A stretch of DNA of 64,000 nt from JAHFUI01 sp039931615 (lineage in GTDB: Bacteria; Acidobacteriota; Vicinamibacteria; Vicinamibacterales; CAVVIG01): assembly GCA_039931615.1 (NCBI GenBank), contig JBDTRR010000003.1:62001-126000 (forward strand), given 5' to 3'. A program made the position numbers and the translations under genes. Every line of letters starts with the position of its first letter. The first letter of the stretch is position 1. The notes under the pieces are model-generated. The model saw only the letters and a program-made list of their open reading frames with translations. It was not told the DNA's origin and searched no databases. Positions 25,603 to 33,817 of this stretch are shown here, piece by piece.

Positions 25603-26286
25603 ATGCCTTCGAGGCTGCTAGCGCTCCTCCTGTTCGTCCTGCTCTCGACCCGATTCACCTCGGCTCAGCGCGAGCACACCCGCCCCGCCCAGCCCGCCGG
25701 TACCGCGGTCTCGGAGTCGCAGGCGAGTGACGTCACGCTGACGCTGAGCACCGCCACGCTGCGCCTGGTCCAGACCTGGCTCCGGACCGCCGGGACCATC
25801 GACAAGTCGGGCCGGGTCCTCACCGCCGCCCTGGCTGGTCCCGAGGCGGCCCTGGTCAAGGTCGGACAACGGCTCCGCGCCTTTCCGCCCAGCTCCAAGT
25901 CGTCGATGTACCAGGCCTACGTGACGCGGGTCGTCGCCACTCCGGGCGGTGCCGCAATCGAGGCGTCGCTGTCCGGCCTCGGCCGGGAGAACACGCTCCA
26001 TTACGTGATGGAGATCGTGGTCGAGCGCGGGCCTTTCCTGGCCATTCCCAACGAGGCGATCATCGAGGAGGGCGACCGGCGCGTCGTCTACGTGCAGCGC
26101 GATGCCGGGCAGTACGTGCCGCAGGAGATTCACACCGGCATCCAGGGTGAACTGCTCACCGAGATCGCCGACGGGCTGCGGGACGGCGATCAGGTGGTGA
26201 CCTTCGGCAGCTTCTTCATCGACGCTGAACACAAGCTGAAGTCGACCGACAGCGGCCCGCTCGACCAGCCGGCCGGCGCGAGATGA
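25603..26286 (+). CDS. Short RND adaptor (CusB-like C-terminal part)
   Basis: This 227-residue product has a signal peptide and matches only the C-terminal half of CusB-type adaptors: HYVMEIVVERGPFLAIPNEAIIEEGDRRVVYVQRD, QEIHTGIQGELLTEIADGLRDGDQVVTFGSFFIDAEHKLKS. The usual lipoyl and alpha-hairpin domains, which meet TolC, are missing. The ATG at 25603 follows a GTTGTC. The gene overlaps the next by 4 bases (ATGA), coupling adaptor and pump. Length suggests a reduced adaptor rather than assembly error. Confidence 0.75.
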   Translation: MPSRLLALLLFVLLSTRFTSAQREHTRPAQPAGTAVSESQASDVTLTLSTATLRLVQTWLRTAGTIDKSGRVLTAALAGPEAALVKVGQRLRAFPPSSKSSMYQAYVTRVVATPGGAAIEASLSGLGRENTLHYVMEIVVERGPFLAIPNEAIIEEGDRRVVYVQRDAGQYVPQEIHTGIQGELLTEIADGLRDGDQVVTFGSFFIDAEHKLKSTDSGPLDQPAGAR

Positions 26287-29200
26287 TCACCGCCGTCCTG
26301 AGAGCCGTCATCCGGTGGCGGGCCGCCGTCTGGCTGGCGGTCGCGGTGGGCGTGCTGGGCAGCGTCTATTCGATCCGGACCGCCTCGCTCGACGCCATCC
26401 CCGACATCTCCGACCCGCAGATCATCGTCTACGTCAAGTGGGCGCGGAGCCCGCAGCTGCTGGAGACGGAGGTCACCGAGCCGCTCGCCTCCTCGCTGGT
26501 CGGCTCTCCCGGGATCCGGGCGATCCGCGGCAGCTCGCACATGGGCTACGCGTTCATCTACGTCGTGATGAACGGCGACAGCCGGCGCGAAGACGTGCAG
26601 AAGCTGGTCGTCGATCGGATCAACGCCATCCGGCCGCAGCTCCCGGCCGAGGCGTCGATCACGCTCGGGCCGAACGCCAGCAGCATGGGCTGGATCTACC
26701 AGTACGCGTTGACCGACCGCGAGGGCTCGCACGATCTGCGCGAGTTGCGGCTGTTGAACGAGAGCCAGATCAAGCCGGCGCTGCAGGCGGTGGCCGGCGT
26801 CGCGGAGGTCGCCTCGGTCGGCGGGCTGGAAAAACAGTACCAGGTGAAGATCTTCCCGCCGCTGCTGGCCAAGGCGGGCCTGCCGCTCAAACAGGTGATC
26901 ACCGCCATCCAGAGCGTCTTCCAGGAAGCCGGCGGCCGGATGATCGAGGTCACCAACCGCGACTACCAGCTGCGCGGCGTCGTCAACAGCGAGGATCTCG
27001 ACCAGCTCGACCTGCTGGTGCTCGGCCGATCGGCCGACGGCACGGCGGTGCACCTGCGCGACGTCGGCTACTTCCAGGTCGGCTACGACCAGCGCCGCAG
27101 CACGGTCGATCTCGACGGCACCGGCGAAGTGGTCGGCGGCATCGCGATCATGGAGCAGGACCAGAACGTCCTCGCCGTCACGCGGGCGCTGACCCAGCGG
27201 CTGGATCAGCTGCGGCCGACCCTGCCGGCCGGCGTCGAGGTGGTGGCGACCTACGATCGCTCGGCCTGGATCTGGGCGACGCTGCGCCAGTTCTTCGAGA
27301 CGCTGTTGATCGAGATCGCGGTGCTGATCGCCGTGACGCTGCTGTTCCTGCGCAACATCCGCACCGCGGTCGGCCCGATCGCGATCCTGCTGTTCGGCGT
27401 GCTGTTCACCGCGCTGCCGCTGGTCGGCTTCAACCAGACGATCAACCTGTTCTCGCTGGCCGGCCTGGCGATCGCCATCGGCGAGATCGCCGACGCGACC
27501 ATCGTCATCGTCGAGAACTGTACGGCGGAGCTGGCGCTGCACCCGGCCGCCGGCCGCGACGAGAAGCAGGAGATCCTGATCCGATCGATCGCCGCCGTCA
27601 CCAAACCGCTGCTGTTCTCGCTGTTGATCATCCTGGCGTCCTTCCTGCCGGTCTTCTTCCTCGAAGAGCGCGAGGCGCGGCTGTTCGACCCGCTGGCCTA
27701 CAGCAAGACGTTCGCGATGGCGTTCTCGACGCTGCTGACGATCTTCCTGCTGCCAATCATCGTCGTCTGGATCTTCAAGAAGGATCAGCGCGTGCGGCGC
27801 GACTTTCGCGAGAGCGCGGCGATCCGGGCCTACCGGTCGGTACTGCGAACCGTGATCCGCTTCCGCTACGTCTTTACCGGGACCGGCATGCTCGTCCTGG
27901 TTCCCGCCGCCTTCCTGCTGGCGACGTTTCCCAAGGACTTCCTGCCCGATATCGACGAGGGCTCGATCCTGTACATGCCGACGACCCTGCCCGGGCTGCC
28001 GAACCGGGAAGCGGGCTGGATCCTCCAGCAGATGGACAAGAAGCTGAAGGCGCTGCCCGAAGTCGAGCGGGTCTTCGGCAAGATCGGCCGCGCCGACACC
28101 TCGACCGACCCGGCGCCGCTGACGATGATCGAGACCACCGTGCTGCTGGGGCCGAAGGCGAAGTGGCGGCCGGGCATGACCAAGGACCGGCTGATCGCCG
28201 AGATGGACAAGGCGGCGGAGACGCTGGGCTACGTCAATGCCTGGGTGCAGCCGGTCCGGGCCCGCGTCATGATGCAGAGCACCGGCATCCAGACGCCGGT
28301 CGGCATCAAGGTGACCGGCCCCGACGTCACCGGCATCGAGGCGGTGTCGCGGCAGATCGAGGGACTGCTGCGCGGCCTCCATGGCACCAAGTCGGTGATC
28401 GCCGAGCGGATCTCCGAGGGCTATTACGTCGACGTCAGGAATGACCTGCGGCGGATGGCCGAGCACGGTGTCACCGTCGACGAGGCGATGTCGACCGTCC
28501 GCTATGCGATTGGCGGCGACAACATCGTCGCGGTGAAGGAGGCCGGCGACGTCGTCGTGCCGCTGAGCGTGCAGTATTCGGCCGAGTACCTCGACACGCT
28601 CGACAAGATCAGGAATACCCCGGTGGTGACCGGCGATGGCCGGGCCGTGCCGCTCGGCAACGTCGCCGAGGTGTCGGTCCGGAAGCTGCCGGAGATGATC
28701 CGGAACGACAACGGCAAGCTGGCCGGCTACATCTACATCGACGTCCAGGACGTCACCGGTCCCGACTACGTCGACAATGCCCGGCGGTTTCTCGCCGGGA
28801 ATCTCGCCCTGCCGGCCGGCTATGCGGTCGAATGGACCGGGTTGTACGAGTACGCCGCCGCGGCCCGGGGCCGGCTCCGGCTGATCGTTCCGCTGACGCT
28901 CCTGATCATCTTCGTGCTGCTGATGGTCGCGTTCAGGTCGGTCACGGAAAGCATCCTGATTCTGTTCTCGGTGCCGTTTGCGATGGTCGGCGGTGTGTTC
29001 CTGCAGTGGTTTCTCGGCTACTCGATGACGACGGCGGTGATGGTCGGCTACATCTCGCTGTTTGCGGTGGCGGTCCAGACCGGCATCATCATGGTCATCT
29101 TCATCCGGGCCGCGCTCGACCGGCGAGCCGATGGCCAGACCTATATCGATGCCGTGATCGAGGGGTCGGCCACCCGGCTGCGGCCGAAGCTGATGACCGT

Positions 29201-29396
29201 CGCAGCGATCGTGCTGTCGCTGATTCCGATCATGCTGTCGAACGGGCCGGGCATGGAGATCATGAAGCCGATTGCCGCGCCGAGCATCGGCGGGATGGTG
29301 ACGTCGACGCTGCACGTGCTGTTCATGACGCCGTGTCTGTTCGTGATCGGCGAGGACGTGCGGAAGTGGTGGGAACGAAGAAGGGCCAGGGGTTAA
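26283..29396 (+). CDS. cusA: CusA/CzcA-family RND efflux pump
   Basis: A 1037-residue inner-membrane heavy-metal RND permease. The N-terminal helix leads into DAIPDISDPQIIVYVKW; other motifs are SHMGYAFIYV, GEIADATIVIVEN (the TM4 acidic proton-relay), RNIRTAVGPIA and SVPFAMVGGVFLQW, TTAVMVGYISLFAVAVQTGI. VMMQSTGIQTPVGIKV in the periplasmic loop resembles the methionine region used by CusA for copper, so copper or silver is the probable substrate. It exports metal with the short adaptor encoded before it. No CusC-type TolC protein is present in the window; the OprB-like barrel may serve instead. Confidence 0.9.
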   Translation: MITAVLRAVIRWRAAVWLAVAVGVLGSVYSIRTASLDAIPDISDPQIIVYVKWARSPQLLETEVTEPLASSLVGSPGIRAIRGSSHMGYAFIYVVMNGDSRREDVQKLVVDRINAIRPQLPAEASITLGPNASSMGWIYQYALTDREGSHDLRELRLLNESQIKPALQAVAGVAEVASVGGLEKQYQVKIFPPLLAKAGLPLKQVITAIQSVFQEAGGRMIEVTNRDYQLRGVVNSEDLDQLDLLVLGRSADGTAVHLRDVGYFQVGYDQRRSTVDLDGTGEVVGGIAIMEQDQNVLAVTRALTQRLDQLRPTLPAGVEVVATYDRSAWIWATLRQFFETLLIEIAVLIAVTLLFLRNIRTAVGPIAILLFGVLFTALPLVGFNQTINLFSLAGLAIAIGEIADATIVIVENCTAELALHPAAGRDEKQEILIRSIAAVTKPLLFSLLIILASFLPVFFLEEREARLFDPLAYSKTFAMAFSTLLTIFLLPIIVVWIFKKDQRVRRDFRESAAIRAYRSVLRTVIRFRYVFTGTGMLVLVPAAFLLATFPKDFLPDIDEGSILYMPTTLPGLPNREAGWILQQMDKKLKALPEVERVFGKIGRADTSTDPAPLTMIETTVLLGPKAKWRPGMTKDRLIAEMDKAAETLGYVNAWVQPVRARVMMQSTGIQTPVGIKVTGPDVTGIEAVSRQIEGLLRGLHGTKSVIAERISEGYYVDVRNDLRRMAEHGVTVDEAMSTVRYAIGGDNIVAVKEAGDVVVPLSVQYSAEYLDTLDKIRNTPVVTGDGRAVPLGNVAEVSVRKLPEMIRNDNGKLAGYIYIDVQDVTGPDYVDNARRFLAGNLALPAGYAVEWTGLYEYAAAARGRLRLIVPLTLLIIFVLLMVAFRSVTESILILFSVPFAMVGGVFLQWFLGYSMTTAVMVGYISLFAVAVQTGIIMVIFIRAALDRRADGQTYIDAVIEGSATRLRPKLMTVAAIVLSLIPIMLSNGPGMEIMKPIAAPSIGGMVTSTLHVLFMTPCLFVIGEDVRKWWERRRARG

Positions 29397-29428
29397 GGGC
29401 TAGAGCTGGGGGCTGGGCTTCTTCCCGC

Positions 29429-30361
29429 TCAGTCGGCCGTATGCGCGGGAGCCGGCTTGACCGCGACGTCGAAATGAGCCGTATTGACGACGCCATGACG
29501 TTGAAACTGGACCCACACACGGTAGACGCGAGGGCGGGGGAAGACCAGGCCGAACTGCATCTCGGCGCTGCCGTCGGCGATGTACGGGTGGGTGTGGGTC
29601 AGGTCGATCAGGTCGTCGCTGGCGGCCAGCATGTGACCCCAGGCGCCGAGATATTTTTCGAGACCCTCGCCGGGGCTGACGCTCAGCCGCAGTTGCGTCG
29701 ACGCGCCGGCGACCGGATCGGGCGGGTTGGTCGACAGTTCGACCTTGAGATTCGCGGCGTCCTTGGCCGAATAGTCGCGCGACAGCTGCGCCGGCGCGGT
29801 GTCGCCGCCGGCGACGAACAGCGTGTCGGTGATCAGTTGCGGCGCCGCCGCCTCCGGGTAGAAGTCGCCGAGAATCCGGTACATCCCCGGTTTGGGAAAG
29901 GCGATGTCGTAGTGGAAGGCGCCGTTCTCCCAGACTGGATGGTCGTGCACGAAGAACTGCATGTCCCGGCTGATGATGAACGCGTGGAACAGCTTCTCGT
30001 GGACGACCGAGAACTTCTCCACCAGGCGGTCCTTCCAGGGGTCGAACACCTGAAAGGTCAGCCGGACCACCTCGCCGGGCCTGGCCGGCTTCGGCGTGAC
30101 GGTGAGATCGAGGTGATATTCCGACTGGTCGGGGATGCCGGCAACGAGGGTCATGCCGCAACGGGGGCACTTGCCCGGATCGTTGGAACGGATGTCCCGA
30201 TCCATCGGACAGACGTACGCCAGGTCGGTGGCCTTCGGCGCGGTCGAGACCGTGGTCTTCCCGGTCGGCGCCGACGACTCGGTATTCTGACCAGCGCCGG
30301 AGCAGCTGATCGCAGCGCAGGCCATGATCCAGACCGCCAGGAACCGGGTACCGCGCATCAT
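29429..30361 (-). CDS. Lipoprotein with heavy-metal-binding domain
   Basis: The 310-residue product has a signal peptide with a possible lipobox (AISC) and an HMBD-type domain (YVCPMDRDIRSNDPGKCPRCGMTLV) with two CPxC-like clusters and a Met, as in CusB/CopA-associated proteins. The remainder (ILGDFYPE, FQVFDPW, FVHDHPVWENG) is beta-rich and contains several His, suggestive of metal binding. It lies opposite to, and within, the metal cluster, and 35 bases from the next plus-strand gene. Function: periplasmic metal binding. Confidence 0.75.
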   Translation of the reverse strand: MMRGTRFLAVWIMACAAISCSGAGQNTESSAPTGKTTVSTAPKATDLAYVCPMDRDIRSNDPGKCPRCGMTLVAGIPDQSEYHLDLTVTPKPARPGEVVRLTFQVFDPWKDRLVEKFSVVHEKLFHAFIISRDMQFFVHDHPVWENGAFHYDIAFPKPGMYRILGDFYPEAAAPQLITDTLFVAGGDTAPAQLSRDYSAKDAANLKVELSTNPPDPVAGASTQLRLSVSPGEGLEKYLGAWGHMLAASDDLIDLTHTHPYIADGSAEMQFGLVFPRPRVYRVWVQFQRHGVVNTAHFDVAVKPAPAHTAD

Positions 30362-30396
30362 TCCGTTGTAGTGTCCGATCAGGGGGTTGTCAAGTC

Positions 30397-31086
30397 GTGA
30401 GGCGCCTGGCCGCGGCAATCGCCTTGACGTTCGTCGCCGGCGGCGCACTGCTCGCCCACGATCCGAACGGCGTGCCGATTTCATGGAATCGCGAGATCTC
30501 GCGGATCGTCTACGAGCGATGTGTGTCGTGCCATCATGAGGGCGGGACCTCGTTTTCGCTGATGACCTACCAGGAGGCCCAGCCGCGGGCGCCGGCAATC
30601 AAGGACGCCGTGCTGTCGCGCCGGATGCCGCCGTGGGGAGCGGTCAAGGGCTTTGGCAGCTTCAAGGACGAACAGGGGCTGACCCAGCAGCAGATCGAGC
30701 TGATCGCGGACTGGGTCGAAGGCGGCACGACCAGGGGAAACAATTCAAGGATGCTGCCGCCACTCCCGAAGATAGAGCCGCCGGTGGAATTCCGGCTGCC
30801 CAGGAATGCCCTCGCCGTGACGGACGGCCTGCGCCTGTCCCAGCCGGTACGGGTCGCCGGCGTCTATCCGCAGCACGTGCCGCCGGGCGCGTCGCTGCAG
30901 ATTGCTGCGGTGCGTCCCAACGGCGACATCGAACCACTGATCTGGCTGTATGAGTTCAAGGACAGCTCGCGCCATCCCTTTCTGTTCCGGACACCGCTCG
31001 AGCTCCCGGCTCAGACGGTGATTCGTGGCGTCGGCCCAAACGCGGCCATCTACCTGCTTCCAGAGAGGAACCCGGCGACCAGATGA
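30397..31086 (+). CDS. Exported cytochrome c-like protein
   Basis: The 229-residue product starts at GTG with signal peptide, and has one haem motif (ERCVSCHHEGG, about residue 45). Further on PPWGAVKGFG and QQQIELIADWVEGG are features of a family of cytochromes associated with copper oxidases and monooxygenases. The C-terminal half (VAGVYPQHVPPGASLQIAAVRPNGDIEPLIWLYEFK) is a beta-rich domain. It overlaps the following lipoprotein gene by 4 bases. Confidence 0.8.
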   Translation: MRRLAAAIALTFVAGGALLAHDPNGVPISWNREISRIVYERCVSCHHEGGTSFSLMTYQEAQPRAPAIKDAVLSRRMPPWGAVKGFGSFKDEQGLTQQQIELIADWVEGGTTRGNNSRMLPPLPKIEPPVEFRLPRNALAVTDGLRLSQPVRVAGVYPQHVPPGASLQIAAVRPNGDIEPLIWLYEFKDSSRHPFLFRTPLELPAQTVIRGVGPNAAIYLLPERNPATR

Positions 31087-31502
31087 ATCGACGATCGATG
31101 CTCGGCGTGGTGATGAGCGGGTTGCTGGCGGTGGTGGCCGCTGCCGCGGGGTGCGGCGGCGGATCGGGCCGGCTGACGGAATTGCAGCGCGTCCGGTCGG
31201 GCGCCCTCGACGTCGTGGTGCTGTCGCCGCATGACGCCTTGCGGCATGGCAAGGACGACTTCGTCATCGAGTTCAAGTCCGCCGACGGCCGCCTGGTCGA
31301 GGTTGGTGAAGTCCGCGCCAGTGCCAGCATGCCGATGCCGGGGATGCCGATGTTCAGCAGTGTGACGGTTCAGCGCGCCGACGCCCCGGGCCGGTATCGT
31401 GCGGAGGGCGACTTCAGCATGGCCGGGACGTGGCGCCTGACCGTCGAGTGGGACGGCCCGGCCGGCAAGGGCTCGGTGGCGTTTTCGGGATCGGTTCAGT
31501 AG
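31083..31502 (+). CDS. YtkA/FixH-like lipoprotein
   Basis: The 139-residue exported protein has a lipobox near AAGC (residue 20) and a beta-sandwich of the YtkA/FixH type: VVVLSPHDALRHGKDDFVIEFKSADG, a methionine-rich loop SMPMPGMPMFS and TWRLTVEWDG. Methionine-rich loops of this family bind copper. ATG overlaps the cytochrome stop (ATGA). It is part of the cluster that leads to HupE/UreJ. Confidence 0.75.
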   Translation: MNRRSMLGVVMSGLLAVVAAAAGCGGGSGRLTELQRVRSGALDVVVLSPHDALRHGKDDFVIEFKSADGRLVEVGEVRASASMPMPGMPMFSSVTVQRADAPGRYRAEGDFSMAGTWRLTVEWDGPAGKGSVAFSGSVQ

Positions 31503-31539
31503 CCGCAGCGGGCCCTGTGCTGATCCATAATCGAGAGTG

Positions 31540-32025
31540 ATGCGCTTACGACACTGGTTTTTCCTGGTCGGCGTCCTGCTGTTCGTCGCCGGGATCGGCT
31601 TCTCGATCGCCGGCGCCCGCGCGGCCCGGCTGGCTCCGGCCGTCGAGGCCCCGATCGCCGTCCCGGTCGCCACGGTGAAGCAGATCATGAAGGGCATTGT
31701 CACGCCGGCGGCTACCGTCGTCTTCAATTCGGTCAGTACGACGGTCTCGTTCCGCGGCACCGAAGAGAAGTTCCCCCGCGACGACGCGGAGTGGGAGGAA
31801 GTCGGTAACAGTGCCGCAGCGCTGATCGAATCGGGCAACCTGCTGCTGCTGGGCAGCCGGGTGATCGACAAGGGCGAATGGGTGAAGATGTCGCAGGCGA
31901 TGATCGAGGCCGGCAAGCTCACGCTGAAGGCGACCCAGGACCGGAGCGCGGACGGGGTGCTCGCCGCCGGCGAACAAGTCAACGCGTCGTGCGACGCCTG
32001 CCACCGCCGGTATCAGCGTGGTTAG
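31540..32025 (+). CDS. Cytochrome c'-like protein (copy 1)
   Basis: The 161-residue membrane-anchored protein has an N-terminal transmembrane segment (WFFLVGVLLFVAGIGFSIAGA), a four-helix body (VKQIMKGIVTPAATVVFNSV, TEEKFPRDDAEWEEVGNSAAALIESGNLLL) and a C-terminal haem site CDACHRRYQ, the cytochrome c' arrangement. These proteins bind NO or act as electron carriers. A paralogue occurs at 49973-50527 (VMKSMVEPAADTLWNSV). ATG at 31540 is preceded by GAGAG. Confidence 0.75.
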   Translation: MRLRHWFFLVGVLLFVAGIGFSIAGARAARLAPAVEAPIAVPVATVKQIMKGIVTPAATVVFNSVSTTVSFRGTEEKFPRDDAEWEEVGNSAAALIESGNLLLLGSRVIDKGEWVKMSQAMIEAGKLTLKATQDRSADGVLAAGEQVNASCDACHRRYQRG

Positions 32026-32710
32026 ACACCGCCGGGCCCTCTTGATCGGTATCGTGCTCGCCGCGGTCTTCGCCGGCGAGTTGAGCGCCCATGGCGTGTC
32101 GGGCAAGGACGCGCTGTTCCTCCAGTCCGTCAAGGGTGCGGCGATCGGACCGCTGATGTATCTGGGCGCCAAGCACATGGTCACCGGTTACGACCACCTG
32201 GCGTTCCTGGTCGGCGTGATCTTCTTTCTCTACCGGATGAAGGACATCGTTCAGTACGTCAGCCTGTTCACGATCGGGCACAGCGTGACGCTGCTGGCCG
32301 GAGTGCTCGGCGGGATCCGCGCCGATCCCTACATCATCGACGCCATCATCGGCTTCTCGGTGGTCTACAAGGCGTTCGACAACATGGACGGGTTCCAGCG
32401 CTTCTTCGGCGTCCAGCCCAACACCCGGCTGGCGGTCCTGCTGTTCGGCCTGTTTCACGGCTTCGGCCTGGCCACCAAGCTCCAGGAGTTCGCCCTGTCG
32501 GCGGACGGCCTGGTCGCCAACATCGTCAGCTTCAACGTCGGCGTCGAGATCGGGCAGATGATCGCGTTGACCGGAGTCCTCATCGCGTTGAGCTACTGGC
32601 GCACGCGCAGCGGCTTCCTCCGCCATGCCTTCGTCACCAACAGCGTGCTGATGGCCGCTGGGTTCCTGCTGGTCGGCTATCAGTTGTCGGGCTATTTTCT
32701 GGGAGTGTGA
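32018..32710 (+). CDS. HupE/UreJ-family membrane protein
   Basis: The 230-residue polytopic membrane protein has signal-like N-terminus, then HDHLAFLVG-like GYDHLAFLVGVIFFLY, the GHSVTLL helix, LLFGLFHGFGLATKL and FNVGVEIGQM, all hallmarks of HupE/UreJ. Members carry nickel, cobalt or copper. His residues (GYDH, GHSV, FHGF) line the predicted path. The GTG start overlaps the upstream stop. It is adjacent to the anchor protein, as in many RND clusters. Confidence 0.85.
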   Translation: MVRHRRALLIGIVLAAVFAGELSAHGVSGKDALFLQSVKGAAIGPLMYLGAKHMVTGYDHLAFLVGVIFFLYRMKDIVQYVSLFTIGHSVTLLAGVLGGIRADPYIIDAIIGFSVVYKAFDNMDGFQRFFGVQPNTRLAVLLFGLFHGFGLATKLQEFALSADGLVANIVSFNVGVEIGQMIALTGVLIALSYWRTRSGFLRHAFVTNSVLMAAGFLLVGYQLSGYFLGV

Positions 32711-33357
32711 TGGCTACCAACGAACTGGACGCCGGTGGACCGGTCGTGGCGCGCGAGCGTCTGGCGGTTGCGGCCGGCGCCGCCCTGCTGGTCGCCGGGG
32801 TGATTCTGGTGATCGCGGTCCTGCCGGCAGAATTCGGTGTCGATCCCACCGGCCTCGGACGACGGCTCGGCCTGACCGCGATGAGCGACATCCAGGCGAG
32901 CCTCGAGGCGTTCGAGGCCAGCCGCGGCGCCGCCGCCTCAGGGGCAGCGACCGTCGTCGCCCAGGAGCGGGCCTACCAGAACGAGATAATCGACCTGAAG
33001 CTCGGACCGCGCGAGTCGGTCGAATACAAGTACCGCCTCGATAAGGGCCAGGCGCTGCTGTACTCGTGGAAGGCGAGCGGCCTGGTCAACGAAGAATTTC
33101 ATGCCGAGCCGGACGGCGCGCCGCAGGGCTACGCTGAAACCTACGAAAAGAAGAACGCGCAACTGGCGGCGTCGGGAACGCTCACCGCGCCGTTTGCCGG
33201 CATCCACGGCTGGTATTGGGAGAATCAGACCGACGGCGAGGTGACCGTCACGTTATCTGCGGCGGGTTTCTACAACCTGTCCCACGAGTTCCGCAAGGAC
33301 GCCGCGACGAAGACGACGACCTTTCCGACGCAGGTTCCGCCGTCAGGCGGACCGTGA
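32710..33357 (+). CDS. Transmembrane anchor protein of HupE/RND clusters
   Basis: The 215-residue product has one transmembrane helix (LAVAAGAALLVAGVILVIAVLPAEFGVDPTGLGRRLGLT) and a periplasmic domain (ALLYSWKASGLVNEEFHAEPDGAP, WYWENQTDGEVTVTLSAAGFYN). This matches proteins annotated as transmembrane anchor protein beside HupE/UreJ and CusA-type pumps. The ATG overlaps the HupE stop (TGATG). Function is unknown. Confidence 0.75.
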   Translation: MATNELDAGGPVVARERLAVAAGAALLVAGVILVIAVLPAEFGVDPTGLGRRLGLTAMSDIQASLEAFEASRGAAASGAATVVAQERAYQNEIIDLKLGPRESVEYKYRLDKGQALLYSWKASGLVNEEFHAEPDGAPQGYAETYEKKNAQLAASGTLTAPFAGIHGWYWENQTDGEVTVTLSAAGFYNLSHEFRKDAATKTTTFPTQVPPSGGP

Positions 33358-33389
33358 TCGCCGGCCACGACCACGCTATAGTTGATCCA

Positions 33390-33770
33390 ATGCTGCGGCG
33401 GTTCCTTCCCATTCTGCTTGCGCTCGTCGTCGCCGCGGCGCCAACCGCCCGCGTGGTGTGCCAGGTGGACTGCGCCCAGGTGCGGCATTCCTCGCACGCA
33501 CACCACGCTGCCGGCGGGCACGCCTGTCATGATGACGCGGCCCGGCCCGGCGCCAGCGTGCAGGATGTTCCGGGGCCGTGCAGCCACGCCGACGAACCGG
33601 CCACTTCCGACGTAACGGTCCGGCCTCCGGCCGATCCATCGTCGCTGGCGATTGCCACGCCTCGTCCTCTCGCGGCCTTCCCCCGCCTGCTGCGCGCCGA
33701 CTCGCTGTCTCACACACCGGACTCTCGTCGCCCCGATCGCGCTCGAGCGACAATTTCGCTTCGTATTTAG
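33390..33770 (+). CDS. Small His/Cys-rich exported protein
   Basis: The 126-residue product begins with a signal peptide (FLPILLALVVAAAPTARVV) and then a Cys/His-rich part (CQVDCAQVRHSSHAHHAAGGHACHDD ... CSHAD). The rest is proline/alanine-rich. It has the composition of a metal-binding or sequestering peptide. TATAGT at 33377 could serve as its -10. No homologue with known function is recalled. It precedes the barrel of the copper region. Confidence 0.6.
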   Translation: MLRRFLPILLALVVAAAPTARVVCQVDCAQVRHSSHAHHAAGGHACHDDAARPGASVQDVPGPCSHADEPATSDVTVRPPADPSSLAIATPRPLAAFPRLLRADSLSHTPDSRRPDRARATISLRI

Positions 33771-33817
33771 AGCCTCCCCGCTCGGCGTTCACCTTTTCTT
33801 CGAGAGTGGGGGGACCT

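Noticed and set aside
26190..29315. A 1041-residue open frame antisense to the RND pump
   Set aside because: It is a GC-rich mirror of the CusA gene with low-complexity Arg/Asp/His/Leu composition and no domain; a shadow of codon bias.
30362..30396. Divergent shared promoter with dedicated operator
   Set aside because: The 35-base gap between the HMBD lipoprotein and the cytochrome gene is too short and shows no repeat; nothing could be supported.
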